Shown here: one piece after another, positions 23,181 through 33,299 of the stretch
Numbering within the stretch: position 1 is the first letter of the stretch
Layout: the number at the start of each line of letters is the position of its first letter
Assembly (NCBI RefSeq): GCF_002776525.5
Contig: NC_045441.1
Location: 130,057,402-130,121,401 of the forward strand
Source: Piliocolobus tephrosceles
Lineage: Eukaryota; Chordata; Mammalia; Primates; Cercopithecidae
Reading direction: 5' to 3'
DNA: 64,000 bases
Notes under the pieces: model-generated
The model's input: the letters and a program-made list of their open reading frames with translations, nothing else
Told to the model about the DNA's origin: nothing
The model's database searches: none
Position numbers and translations under genes: made by a program

Positions 23181-25346
23181 AGAAGGGTAGAGATTTTACT
23201 TCACAAAAGCCTTCTTTACAGAATTGCAAACTGTTCTAATAACTCTGCAACAAAGTTCCCAATATAAACAATTTTATAATCAGAGAATTACAATTTCATA
23301 ACCCCTACCCATTACTTTACTCAATGTTCCACTCTGTAGTAGCCTTCAAACAAGATACAATTCAACAAAACTACACATCTATTACAGAGTAAAATAAAGC
23401 CCAGAGGCACCTGTGCCTGGTCAAGACAAAGGCATATCCGATTCCTGGAGAAAACAGACAGCAGATGTGACCCCTAGTATTTATCCATTAAAAACAATGT
23501 ATCCTAAAAATAAATTTCCATGTCAACGGAAACAAAGATGTTTATAAATAAGAAGGAACGTGGAGGTGTGGAGAAGAAAAGAGGAAGCTTCAGAAAGTTA
23601 AGTACCAAAAGCCAGGAAACAAGGCAAAATGAATGGTAACTGGAGACCAAGGAAACAGAATAAACTAGGAAATTGAAGTAGAGAAAAGCTTTCTCCTTAG
23701 AAAAAGGAACCGATATGAGAGGAAACCGATCTAAGCAAAAATAAAAACTGAAAAGTGGAATGATTGTAAGAAACTTAAAAATGAGAAATTTTAGAACAGA
23801 TCAAATGATGATACAGAATACATTTTGGGCATGTAGATAAAGATGATATAAAAGAGTAGAAAACAAACATTATCATAAGCTGATGCTGAATAAAGTAAGC
23901 ATACTGGATGAATTTCCAAAGATAACGATGCAAAAAAAAAAAAAAAAAAAAAAAAGAATTGCAGAGAGAAGAACGGGACGTTAGGAGAATTGAGAAATTA
24001 GATGTCAATAGTAGGTAGAAAAGAGAACTTTGAGCAAAGTTAACAGAGTAAGTCACATTACCTAATCAATAACTGTAAACACAATTACTATACCATAGCT
24101 TATTCGTAAAGCATAATAAAGTGCATTATTTTATGTAATAAAATACCAAATATTTGTAATAAATTTTATGTACTAGAAAGCAAAACGTAAATAATTTGAC
24201 ACAGTGCTAAGAGGCTGACCAATGCAAAAACAGGCTAAGAGAAGCAAGGACTGAAGAGTAAAAAGTAAAAGGAAAAAAATAGGACAAAAAGGAGGACAAC
24301 ACTAAGAAATCAATCAGAACTATAAAAATCGGTAGGAATAAAGAGGTGTGAATGCACAATGGAAGACTAGCCAAAAAGTGCCAGTAGTGAGTGCAAGGGC
24401 GAAAAGAGCCAAGAGAAACCTGATGGAATCTTGACAGCTTCTGGGCTCAGAAAATAAGTAGCTCCAAAGTGTCCAGGAGGATTTGTGAAGATAACAACAG
24501 ACAACAATGTTAGGGAGTGGTGAGATGAAGTATAGAGCCTCAAGAGGACCAGGGTAAGAGAAGTGCAAAAATGCTCTTAAGTGGGAAGTGGGGTTAGAAG
24601 ACACGCAGGTCCGACAACTCGAAAATGAGCGGGCAGCAGATGGGAATAGAATGGGGGTTACCACTCAGCGACAGAGCACGACAAACATTAGGAATAGAGG
24701 ACCAGACACCAGAAAAGGCATAGGAAACTGCGATTCAGGATTGAAAAAGTAAAGACTAAATCAAAATCATTTCCTGGATAAAACAGGTGAAGAGAAATCC
24801 CCCAAATAGAAAAGTGAAAAAGGGCAGCGGCCTGAGAAGGGGGGCAGTCCGGCAGAGGAGAGAGAGGAAATGATGAGCCCCATCACCCCCACGACCATGT
24901 AAGAATTGCACGCGACAGTAACTCGGGTTGTGGTCCCAGCCCCAGCTACTAACCTATATCCTCCACCTCGAGGCCGCCGCCGCCCCCACCCCGCAAATAA
25001 CGAAAACATCGAAGAGATGCAGAGCTCGATACTTCAAGCCAGTCGTGACCTTCTCGGACCAACCCTGAGTTTCGCCCCCTATTGATAACCTCCCGCTCAA
25101 CTACCGCTGCCCCAATCCCCACATCTGGGGTGGGGGCCAGGGAAACCCCCTGGGCCATTGTGTGTGTTTACGTAGGAAGGCGCTGCATGACGGAGAGGGA
25201 CGCGGGGGCGATGCCCACCTCCCAGCTCGCGGAGCCGGCCCGAGAAGGTGGCTGAGGGCACCAAACCCCCACCGCTGCCTCTTTCCAAAATAAACACCAG
25301 CCAGCCGCCGAGCCCGGAGTCGGGAGGGCGGCAGGGTGGCGCCGGC

Positions 25347-25355
25347 ACTCACCTC
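25347..25355 (-). other. BRAF: Splice donor of BRAF intron 1
   Basis: Read on the minus strand the junction is GAG|GTGAGT, matching the U1 consensus. Cutting here gives 126 coding bases and a phase-0 intron, as expected for BRAF exon 1. Reading through the donor would add unrelated residues (VSAGATLPPSR), so an unspliced product would be aberrant. Confidence 0.93.
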
Positions 25356-25478
25356 CTCCGGAATGGCAGGGTCCGCAGCCGAAGAGGCCGCGGCGCCGGC
25401 CTCGGGCTCCATGTCCCCGTTGAACAGAGCCTGGCCCGGCTCCGCGCCGCCACCACCGCCACCGCTCAGCGCCGCCAT
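25353..25478 (-). CDS. BRAF: BRAF coding exon 1 (serine/threonine kinase B-Raf, N-terminus)
   Basis: The exon encodes the first 42 residues of B-Raf, the RAS-activated kinase that phosphorylates MEK1/2 in the cytosolic MAPK cascade. The translation starts MAALSGGGGGGAEPGQALFN, continues GDMEPEAG and ends AADPAIPEE, which I recognise as the B-Raf N-terminus. This part is low-complexity (Gly run, then Ala/Gly tract) and precedes the Ras-binding, C1 and kinase domains, which lie on exons outside the window. The start ATG (25476-25478) has A at -3 and G at +4, a strong Kozak context, and no upstream ATG lies in the 61-base leader. The exon ends in GAG followed by GTGAGT, a consensus donor, in phase 0 as in human. 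The human exon has 46 codons; four residues (a Gly-Ala repeat) are absent here with the frame kept. That matches known length variation of this tract between mammals and does not look disabling. Identification is from memory of the protein, not a search. Confidence 0.95.
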
Positions 25479-25539
25479 CTTATAACCGAAAGCCGGGGCC
25501 CGAGCGGCCGCTGCCGGGCGGGGAGGGGGAAGGGAGGCG
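25479..25539 (-). other. BRAF: BRAF 5' untranslated region (short leader)
   Basis: On the minus strand this C-rich 61-base stretch runs into TTATAAG just before the ATG and closely follows the short human BRAF leader as I remember it. There is no upstream ATG. Longer leaders starting further right are likely, because the promoter is of the CpG-island type without a TATA box at a fixed distance. The right-hand edge is therefore an inference. Confidence 0.7.
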
Positions 25540-25672
25540 GAGAGCTGGGGGAGGCGGAGGCGGAGGCGCAGGGGGCGCGGGGAGGAGCGGCCCGGACAGC
25601 GCCGCGGGCGGAGGGCGCCTGGGCCACCTCAGGTACCGGCCCGCGGCCCCGGGCGCAGCCGAGCCTGAGGGG

Positions 25673-25677
25673 ATTGG
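25673..25677 (-). promoter_or_regulatory. CCAAT box (NF-Y-like) in BRAF sense orientation
   Basis: ATTGG on the plus strand reads CCAAT in the direction of BRAF, about 135 bases upstream of the short leader, a usual distance for NF-Y in TATA-less promoters. The motif is short and could be chance. Confidence 0.35.
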
Positions 25678-25744
25678 GGGAAGGACGCTAGGCGGGGGTG
25701 CGGAGGGGGGGGGGAGCGGGGGAAGGGGGCGGAGACGACGAGAA

Positions 25745-25758
25745 GTCGCCGCGGCAAC
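25745..25758. promoter_or_regulatory. RFX-type X-box
   Basis: GTCGCC-GC-GGCAAC fits the RFX family X-box consensus GTNRCC-N(0-3)-RGYAAC at every constrained position, with a 2-base spacer. It lies about 206 bases upstream of the short BRAF leader. Seen directly; binding is inferred. Confidence 0.6.
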
Positions 25759-25782
25759 GGCGTCACCCGCGTGTCACGGTCG

Positions 25783-25790
25783 TGACGTCA
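25783..25790. promoter_or_regulatory. Full palindromic CRE
   Basis: TGACGTCA is the full cAMP-response element bound by CREB/ATF factors. It overlaps an inverted repeat, GTCAC-GGTC-GTGAC, at 25773-25786. Located inside the CpG island about 245 bases upstream of the short BRAF leader. Confidence 0.6.
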
Positions 25791-25800
25791 CCCCGGTGCG

Positions 25801-25808
25801 TGACGTAA
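25801..25808 (+). promoter_or_regulatory. CRE-like site
   Basis: TGACGTAA differs by one base from the CRE and begins 18 bases after the full CRE. A further CGTCA half-site lies at 25761-25765, so the motif is clustered. Confidence 0.45.
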
Positions 25809-25890
25809 TCTGTGGAGCGCCCTCGCGCCGTCGTCAGAGGAGGGTTCCTTCCCCACTAACCACCCGCGCTCTCACACTTTGCCTCCGCTC

Positions 25891-26277
25891 CGCCGTTTCC
25901 ATGGCTCCGATTTCCTACTTTCCTTTCGTCTCGTCCGTCCTCAGCCTGTTCTGTAATGTGGGATTTACTAGAAGATCAGGGCTGGTGTTCGAGGAGAAGT
26001 TGAAATCCTAGAGGGAGAAAGGCGGGGAAGCCAATACTATTTGCTATTTCCACTGCAATGAACGTCTCTGTGTCATAAAAATAAGGACTTCAACCCCAAG
26101 GTTGAAACAGCCAAGCAGAATTTGATGGAAATATATTTAGGAACAGCTAAATTAGCAGTACGAGGCTTGTTTTCTTTTCATTGAAGAATTCAGCTAGTTA
26201 AAATGAGTCTAAATGGAAGTCTAAAAGCTTTTTCTTCATTGTTGAGGAATAAAATGTTTCGTGTATTTTTCGTTTTC
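25891..26277. other. Upstream flank of the CpG island
   Basis: Transition from CpG-rich to AT-rich DNA. A 71-codon plus-strand open frame begins in the island (25796-26011), with no recognisable similarity; it could only matter if a divergent transcript exists. Confidence 0.4.
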
Positions 26278-26350
26278 CAGATTCATTCATTTAACAAATA
26301 TCAATTGAGCACTTTCCATGCCATAGGGCCTGTACAAGGCACATAGCATT
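26278..26350 (-). mobile_element. LINE-2 3'-end fragment
   Basis: TTCATTTAACAAATATCAATT then GAGCACTTTCCATGCCAT is the reversed LINE-2 tail. Confidence 0.5.
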
Positions 26351-26953
26351 CTAGACAACTGAAGCATCAAAACTAATTTTTATTTTGAAGAGAATCACTC
26401 AAAATATTTTATGTACTTTGTGCCTTTCATGAACGGAATATTCCAAGCATTCTCTGCAAAATACGCATGAAAACAATTGGGAGAGAAAAGGTCAATTATC
26501 TTTGAGAAGCCCAATTACAGAATGAAATTAAATTCATTATTAAAAATACATGTATCTAATAAAAAGAATAAATAATTGGAAAAGAAAAGTTTAAGGAAGA
26601 GAGAAACGGGAACGAGAAACAATTACTGTGGGCTCCCAATGGCCTGGAGTGAATCACCAAAGTAACCTAAACATGAAGTCATGAAAAGCTAGATGGATTC
26701 TGCCTTTTAGTACTTCCCATCACGGAGGAAGTCACCAACGACCTCCTTACTGTATTTTGGATGATTCAAGAAATAGAAGGGTGTCCTACTGACTTCTGAA
26801 ACAGGGTATCTTCATATTGATTAGGGTCACCATAATAAGCCTGGGAGCTGATGCTTACTCTCAGGTGAAGGATGGTGTGTGAGGCTGCTTGATGAATCGG
26901 AATACTAACATTCTTCTGCATTGAAAAAATATAACCTATAAGATGAACATTGT
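26351..26953. other. Unassigned intergenic sequence
   Basis: No repeat or gene recognised. Confidence 0.4.
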
Positions 26954-27253
26954 AGGCTGGGCGCAGTGGCTCACGCCTGTAATCCCAACACTTTGGGAGT
27001 CCAACGTGGGTGGATCACCTGAGGCCAGGAGTTTGAGACCAGCCTGGCCAACATGGTGGAACCTCATCTCTATTAAAGTACAAAAAATTAGCCTATTGTG
27101 GTGGTCCGCACTTGTAATCCCAGCTACTCAGGAGCCTGAGGCAGGAGAATCACTTGAACCTGGGAGGCAGAGGTTGCAGGGAGCCGAGATTGCACCACTG
27201 AACCCCAGCCGGGGCAACAGAGCCAGACTCCCTCAAAAAAAAAAAAAAAAAAA
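26954..27253 (+). mobile_element. Alu, plus strand
   Basis: GGCTGGGCGCAGTGGCTCACG to CCAGACTCCCTC and A20. ATGAACAT precedes it (26943-26950) and recurs after the tail. Confidence 0.95.
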
Positions 27254-27849
27254 CATGAACATGATATGCTTTGTTAACTTCATTGTACATTCTCCTCCAA
27301 GTAGGAAAGTTTCCATGAGGAAATAAATTTAAATCAATAAGTGGCTTGGCAAATGTAGAGTAAATGATCATAAGGGATGATGTAATCAAGCTAAACTAAT
27401 CTGAAGCACCCTTTACTATAAGGACATACTTAGAAGCAGACTGAAATAGCCAGTCATGACACCTTTTCCCTTTCATCTCCCTTTCATCAGAAACACAACT
27501 GGCAAGAGTTTTTTTTTTAATTCTCTATCCTATTTCATTTTTTAAAAATTAACTGCTGAAAATGTTATATCATTATAACACTTCCTTATAACATTAAAAG
27601 TCTTAAGGGTTTTTTTTTCCTCGCATTGGTTCCATTTTGAATTCTAGTCTTATTTGTCAGCATCAATCTGTAGTTCAGATATTCCATGATTATTTCTCCA
27701 TAGGATGACTGATCTCATCCATTTAATATTGATTCTTCTTAGCGTTCTACTCATTCGACATTTTCTGACCTTGTCTTAAAATTCTGGATATATCCTATTT
27801 TACTTCCTTAGGCCATTCTAAAGTCCTACAGTGTCCAGGTGGGAAACAA
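27254..27849. other. Unassigned intergenic sequence
   Basis: No repeat or gene recognised. Confidence 0.4.
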
Positions 27850-28050
27850 GAGAGAAAGGATACGCTTTGGAGTCCAAAGATCAGGATTTTAGTGTCAGCA
27901 CTCCACACCTTAGCTATATAGTCACAAAGCAGGTAAGCTTAAATCCCTGTTATTTTGTTTTTTAATCTATAAAAATAAGATTATAATAATGCTAGTCCAA
28001 CCTGCCTAACTGTATCATTGTGAGGATCAAACATTATACTTTCGCCCTCT
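27850..28050 (+). mobile_element. MIR element
   Basis: TTTGGAGTCCAAAGATCAGG, then AGCTATATAGTCACAAAGCA and TTGTGAGGATCAAAC keep the tRNA-derived SINE core order of MIR. Confidence 0.72.
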
Positions 28051-28074
28051 GAAAAATATAAAATTACCCTCTCA

Positions 28075-28562
28075 GTCAGAATTCAGACAAGGCATAGCAA
28101 AGATGGCTTATCTCTGCTCCTTGATATCTGGGGCTTCATCTGGGAAGACTCAATGCCTGGGAGTGTCTCAATGGTGGAAGACTGAAATCCTTTGGGGGCA
28201 TATTTTCTGACATGGCTGGTGGTTGAAGCTGGGACCTCAGGTAGGGCAGTCAGCCAGAATACCAAAACCTACTCTTCATGCGGCCTGAGTTTCCTCCTAG
28301 CATGGCTGCCTCAGAGTAGTCAGACTTCTTACGAAGCAGCTCAGGGCTTCAAATGCTAGTGTTTCAGTAAACAAGGTTAAAGCTGAATTGCATTTTATGA
28401 TCTAGCCTCCAAAGCCACACAGCATGACTTCTGCTGCATCCTTGTATATTATGAGCGAGTCACTAAGTCGGGCTGAAATTCAAGGAGAGGGGATATATTA
28501 GAGCCCACTTCTCAATGAAGTGTCAAATAATTTACAGCCATGTTTTAAAACCACCACAGGTT
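28075..28562 (-). mobile_element. MLT1-like solo LTR (ERVL-MaLR)
   Basis: Read on the minus strand it begins TGTGGTGGTTTTAAAACATGG, a diverged MLT1 start, then GACACTTC and GAAGTCATGCTGTG. No internal retroviral sequence adjoins it. Confidence 0.55.
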
Positions 28563-28684
28563 GTGTTTAGAATAATAAACTGGCTACTCTGTAGCCGCAC
28601 ACACACCTTCTTCCAAAGGGTTCTACACCAGTCAACTTTCTCTCCTCCTTATTACTAGTAATCACCAAGATACATCTCAGTATT

Positions 28685-29038
28685 TCACTGTGTCCCCACC
28701 CAAATCTCATCTTGAATTTCCATGTGTTGTGGGAGGGATCCAGTGGGAGCTGATTGAATTAAGGGAGTAGGTCTTTCCTGCGCTGTTCTCATGATAGTGA
28801 ATGAGTCTCACAAGATCTGATGGTTTTAAAAATGGGAGTTTCCCTGCACAAACTCTCTCTTTGCCTGCTGCCATCCATATAATACGTTGACTTGCTCCTC
28901 CTTGCCTTCTGCCATGATTGTGCAGCTTCCCCAGCCACAGCCATGTGGAACTATAAGTCCAACTAAACCTCTTTCTTTTGTAAATTGCCCAGTCTGGGGT
29001 ATGTCTTTATCAGCAGCATGAAAATGGACTAATACAGT
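28685..29038 (+). mobile_element. MST/THE1-type solo LTR (ERVL-MaLR)
   Basis: TGTCCCCACCCAAATCTCATC at the left, TAGTGAATGAGTCTCACAAG in the middle, and GTATGTCTTTATCAGCAGCA to AATGGACTAATACA at the right. The first ~15 bases and a ~20-base block after TTGAATT are missing. Solo LTR with no internal part. Confidence 0.9.
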
Positions 29039-30599
29039 ATGCTAATGAACAAGCCCTTACCTTCTTTTTTCAGCTTCTGAGGCCTCCACTGCATGCAAAA
29101 ATAGATACAAGTCCTTTGCCATTGGACACAGCCTGTCTTCTGAGCACCTCCCCCAAACCCCCAGTGCTGCCATAGGCAGTGTTGATGTGCTGAAACCCTC
29201 TACACAAAACAGTGTTCCTGCAGCCCATAGCCCATAATGGGCTAAACCAGTGTGTGTTCTGAGCCAAAACCGAACACCTCCCTTTTGTGTTGTAGTGTGC
29301 CATATGGGCATCAAAGCAGCATTATCTTGCATTCTAAAGTCTTAGAGACATTTTAATCAACACAGCTCTTTTAGGTTTTATTCAAAATCCCCTTTCGCCC
29401 TAAGGCATTCATGTGTTCACAGGAAGTTGGAAAACAAATCTAGGTGAGAGGCACTGCTCAGAGCATTGCTTCAGCTGATGACTGAGACACTGTTCAGAGC
29501 TTTACTGCCAGGTCTGACCCTTTCTTCCCCGGATGCAAGTTTATTTCCTACCAGCATTTCTATCTCGAATCCTGCATTCTATTATAATAGATGCTGGAGA
29601 GTCCCACCAGCCAGCTAGGCCTGCCCAGCCAGGTCTGATCCCACACTGATATGATCAACTACTGGAAAACAAGCAAGCAGCCTCTAGGAAGCTTCTGCAG
29701 TGCCAACCAGATTCAATGATATATAACTGATCATAGTTCAATATTTTCTTTATGAATCAAGGTCATTATTATGAATAACAACACTTCCTGTATTGTTTAA
29801 TGGAGGTCTGCTTCCAGAAGCTATTTAGGTGTGAACAGAAAATAGAATTATAGAGTTGATTCAGCACAACTCTCCCACTGAGAAATGCTCAGAAACCCCT
29901 GTGTGGAATTCCAGACTCTGTATAAATACTTTAATGATGGGGACCTTACTAATACAGTACATTCAACTCTAACAGTTTCTGAAGTTGAATTGAAATCCTC
30001 CTCTTTATGACATCTACATTCTGGTCTGAGTTTTGCCTTCTAGAGGAACACAGGATGAGCCTATTTTTTATTCTATGTAACTTCTTTTAAGTATTTGAGG
30101 GAAACTGTTTCCTTTAGCATTTTCTCTTCCAAGCATTTTCTCTTCTTGCTGTGTACTCTTTTCAATGTTCTTCTTAAAACATAGACCCATAAATTGAATA
30201 CTGTTCCAAATTTGGTCCTTGCAAATTTGGGATTTTTGCAACCAAATTTGGACAAAACAAACTACAAGTAAACCTTTAACTTTATTTAGAAGGTTTGTTA
30301 TTGATAGCAATATTGGTTTGTAATTCTGAAACAATGTTGTGTTTATTGTGTAATAGAACCGAATGAGTACGTATGTTAAAGTTGGGAATCAGGGTTTTTA
30401 CTGTGGAAAAAGTGAGAAACAAATATAGAACAAGGGAAATTGAAGAAGAACCCTTTGGTGTTGTATTTGAATTTGAGGTAGCAATATGAACATAGGAGTG
30501 TGTGTGTGTGTATGTATTCATGTATTCTTAGCTGTGCCCACTGAAAGGGGTGCTTAGGAGTACAATAAGTATACCTGCTACCTGCATCTTGATTTTGAA
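29039..30599. other. Unassigned intergenic sequence
   Basis: No gene recognised. A minus-strand open frame of 91 codons (29057-29332) lies next to the LTR with no domain I know. A short (GT)n lies near 30500. Confidence 0.4.
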
Positions 30600-31960
30600 A
30601 TGCTGTTCTCCACTAAAAGTAACCAGGGCTCCTTTGAGAAATGGCTGATTCCAGATCTAGGGCAGGAACTTCATAAATTGAGCTTGCATATGACAAGCCT
30701 TGGTATGCTTGAGATCAAGGACTTTATTAAAGACTACTAGGTCACGTCAAAAGGAGCCAACTACAAGACCCCCATTGGTACAAAATGGGACAATAGAAAG
30801 ATAAAAAATAATAATGACAGGAATGAGTTGCAATATATTTAATTTTTTTAAATCCATAAGTCCATGATAATGAAAGAGAGACAGAGTGTGTGAAAGAAAA
30901 GTGTTGAAAGAAAGGTAGGAAGTAAAGTTTCTTTTAAGGGCAAATTCTAGTTACCATAGAGAAAATGAATGACAGATTTAGAAAAGTCACTATTTTGCAA
31001 CCACCAATATAAAAACTACTCCAGGTCAGAACCATCAAGAGTTGCTAAAAGTATTACTGGGTGAAAGATTTTTGAGGTCTAGGACAGTCTCATGGCTTTA
31101 TAGTACCATCACACAGATCTTATCAATTGCAAAGGGAGATGCTAGCTTTAAAATGGAGAGATGTGGCAGTCACCTCAAGCTAACAAATTTAGCATCACAA
31201 ACAGGGATACAATTCAACATTATGTAAGTGCTTGTGCCAAGCGTCACCTATGTAGTGCAGGTATTTGTGCCAAAAAGATGCTTAACCTGAATATAATCAT
31301 AAGGAAATAGTCAAATCCAGAATGTGGGACAAGAGAAATCACTTTAACTCTTCAAAAATTCAATATTATGAGGAACAAAAAAGTCAAGCAGGGGGGATTA
31401 TTCTAGATTAAAAGAGATTAAGGAGATGTAAGAACTAGATACAATGCATGAAACAACTGAATCCTGAATAAGAAAATAAACTACAAGGATATTTTTGGGG
31501 CAATTGGGAAAATTTAAATATGGGCTGTATACCAAATTATAATTTTGAGTTCATGGTAATTAATTTAATTAATGTTCTTTCCTTATTTTATGAGGAAGTA
31601 GTGTTTAGGGATGAAATATCATGTCTTCAATTTTTAAGTAGTTCAGAAAAGATAGAGACAGAGAAATAAAGAAAATGTGATAAATATATAACAATCGGGG
31701 AAGAAAAACAATTGATTAATCTAGACGAAGGATATAGTAATTGTAATGCTATTCTTTTTTAAATTTTGAAAACGTTTTGTAGAGACAGGGTTTCACTGTG
31801 TTGCCCTAGCTCGTCTCAAACTCCTGGCCTCAAGCAATCCCCCTGCCTCAGCCTCCTGAAGTGCTAGGATTATAGGCACAAGCCACTACATCTGGCCCTG
31901 TAATACTATTTTTTAAGTTTTCTGTACATTTGAAATTTTCTCAAAAAGAGCTGAAAGAAA
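30600..31960 (+). mobile_element. Old interspersed repeat, probably LINE-1-type 3' region
   Basis: CTTTGAGAAATGGCTGATTC, GTGCCAAAAAGATGCTTAAC, ATGCATGAAACAACTGAATC and the AATTGGGAAAATTTAAATAT block follow the order of a known mammalian repeat that I place, with doubt, among old L1 3' ends. Interrupted by an Alu piece at 31756. Confidence 0.5.
31756..31898 (-). mobile_element. Old Alu monomer (FLAM-like), minus strand
   Basis: TTTGTAGAGACAGGGTTTCAC to CCACTACATCTGGCCC. Confidence 0.85.
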
Positions 31961-32224
31961 TTTTTCTTTTGTAACATAAAAATAATATACATTTATGGTA
32001 ATAAAATGTTGTAATGAGTTTCTAAAGGAATGTTTCTTGCAGACAATTAACAACATGTTAGGTATCTATTACTGTTACTATTGTATTGTTACCTTCTTCT
32101 TGCATTATCTGCCTAAACTCTATTCCTGATCAATTATTCTGTAGATGCTTTTTGTTTTCTGATACTTTGGAATTAAACCATTTTGCATCATGATTCATAC
32201 ACAATAAGAGTCTGCAGGACAACC

Positions 32225-32517
32225 TTTTTTTTTTTGAGATGGAGTTTCACTCTTATTGCCCAGGCTGGAGTGCAATGGTGCTATCTCAGCTCATTGCAAC
32301 CTCCGCCTCCCAGGTTCAAGCAATTCTTCTGCCTCAGCCTCCCAAGTAGCTGGGATTACAGGTATGCACCACTACGCCAGGCTAATTTTGTATTTTTAGT
32401 AGAGATGGGGTTTCTCCATGTTGGTCAGGCTGGTCTTGAACTCCCAACATCAGGTGATCCGCCTGCCTCAGCCTCCCAAAGTGCTGGGATTACAGTTGTA
32501 AGCCACCACGCCCAGCC
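32225..32517 (-). mobile_element. Alu, minus strand
   Basis: Poly-T, TTGAGATGGAGTTTCACTC, to CCACCACGCCCAGCC. GGACAAC / AGACAAC flank it. Confidence 0.94.
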
Positions 32518-32735
32518 AAGACAACATTTTTTTATGGGTTTTGATCAAGTTTTAATAAGACTTTGTAATGTATCTCTACCTATCAAGTAGGAATCTTCCC
32601 ATATATTAAATATAGCTATATAATTCTAAGTGTTTATTTGGAATATACGTTTTTTATTATAAACATTTACAGCAAAACCTTTCCTGGTTTCTTAAAATAT
32701 TTTTATGGTGTCCCCTAGTTCCATTTTTTTATTTC
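32518..32735. other. Unassigned AT-rich sequence
   Basis: Short and featureless. Confidence 0.35.
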
Positions 32736-32800
32736 TTCAGTTATTCAACAAATATTTATTGCGTAACTACCGTGTGCCAGCCACTGTGCTAGGCTGTTTA
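32736..32800 (-). mobile_element. LINE-2 3'-end fragment
   Basis: TATTCAACAAATATTTATTG then GTGTGCCAGCCACTGTGCTAG is the reversed LINE-2 tail. Confidence 0.55.
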
Positions 32801-32948
32801 TATAATCTGAACAATGACAGTCTTTGATTTTTTTTGTTTGTTTTAACATTTATCATTACTGTAGGATAGCTTTAAATACAGTACACTGTTAAAGAGTCCA
32901 TATCTAATAGTACCCCCACTTTTATAGATACCAGACTTTCTGTTTTTA

Positions 32949-32982
<34 letters not shown>

Positions 32983-32985
32983 TGG
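32949..32985 (+). repeat. (TG)n microsatellite
   Basis: About 18 TG units with one interruption, directly before the tail of the next Alu. Confidence 0.95.
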
Positions 32986-33299
32986 TTTTTGTTTTTGTTT
33001 TTGTTTTGTTTGTTTTTTTGAGATGGAGTCTCCCTCTGTTGCCAAGGCTGGAGTGCAGTGGTGTGATCTTGGGTTACTGCAACCTCTGCCTCCCGGGTTC
33101 AAGCGATTCTCCTGCCTCAGCCTCCTGAGTAACTGGGATTACAGGTGCACACCACCATGCCCGGCTGATTTTTGTAGTTTTAGTGGAGACAGGGTTTCAC
33201 CATGTTGGTCAGGCTGGTCTCAAACTCTTGACCTCGTGATCCGCCCTCCTCGACCTCCCAAAGTGCTGGGATTATAGGCGTGAGCCACCGCGCCTGGCC
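32986..33299 (-). mobile_element. Alu, minus strand
   Basis: (GTTTTT)n tail, TTGAGATGGAGTCTCCCTC, to CCACCGCGCCTGGCC. Confidence 0.94.

Larger units (their letters stand above)
20758..25059. other. Mostly single-copy BRAF intron 1 next to exon 1
   Basis: The least repetitive 4.3 kb in the window, with no Alu. Contains possible weak old fragments (22225-22510 and 23045-23180) and an A21 run near 23932-23955. The part from about 23500 is purine-rich on the plus strand. No exon seen. Confidence 0.5.
1..25352 (-). other. BRAF: BRAF intron 1, 5' part (continues beyond the window)
   Basis: Everything left of the donor is transcribed intron of BRAF. I see no segment resembling exon 2, which would begin with codons for VWNIKQM; the long human first intron makes its absence expected. 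The left 20 kb is rich in repeats and the 5 kb nearest the exon is mostly single-copy. Confidence 0.85.
25060..25890. promoter_or_regulatory. BRAF: CpG-island promoter of BRAF
   Basis: GC content and CpG frequency rise sharply here, while both flanks are AT-rich and CpG-poor. The island covers the exon, the start of intron 1 and about 350 bases upstream of the short leader. GC boxes occur (GGGCGG near 25515, 25605 and 25725) and there is no convincing TATA box. An island that extends well past the start site on the upstream side is typical of promoters that also fire divergently, but no divergent transcript can be proven from sequence. Confidence 0.85.

Noticed and set aside
25101..25352. Minus-strand extension of the BRAF frame past the donor
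   Set aside because: Follows a consensus splice donor and shows no similarity to B-Raf; intron read-through.
25248..25691. Plus-strand open frame of 147 codons opposite BRAF exon 1
   Set aside because: GC-rich shadow of the exon and leader on the other strand; low-complexity Arg/Gly/Ala with no stop pressure.
28685..29332. Internal retroviral genes beside the MaLR LTR
   Set aside because: The sequence right of the LTR has no primer-binding site, gag or pol similarity that I can see; treated as a solo LTR.
32183..32590. Plus-strand open frame of 135 codons
   Set aside because: Almost wholly the translation of the Alu at 32225-32517.
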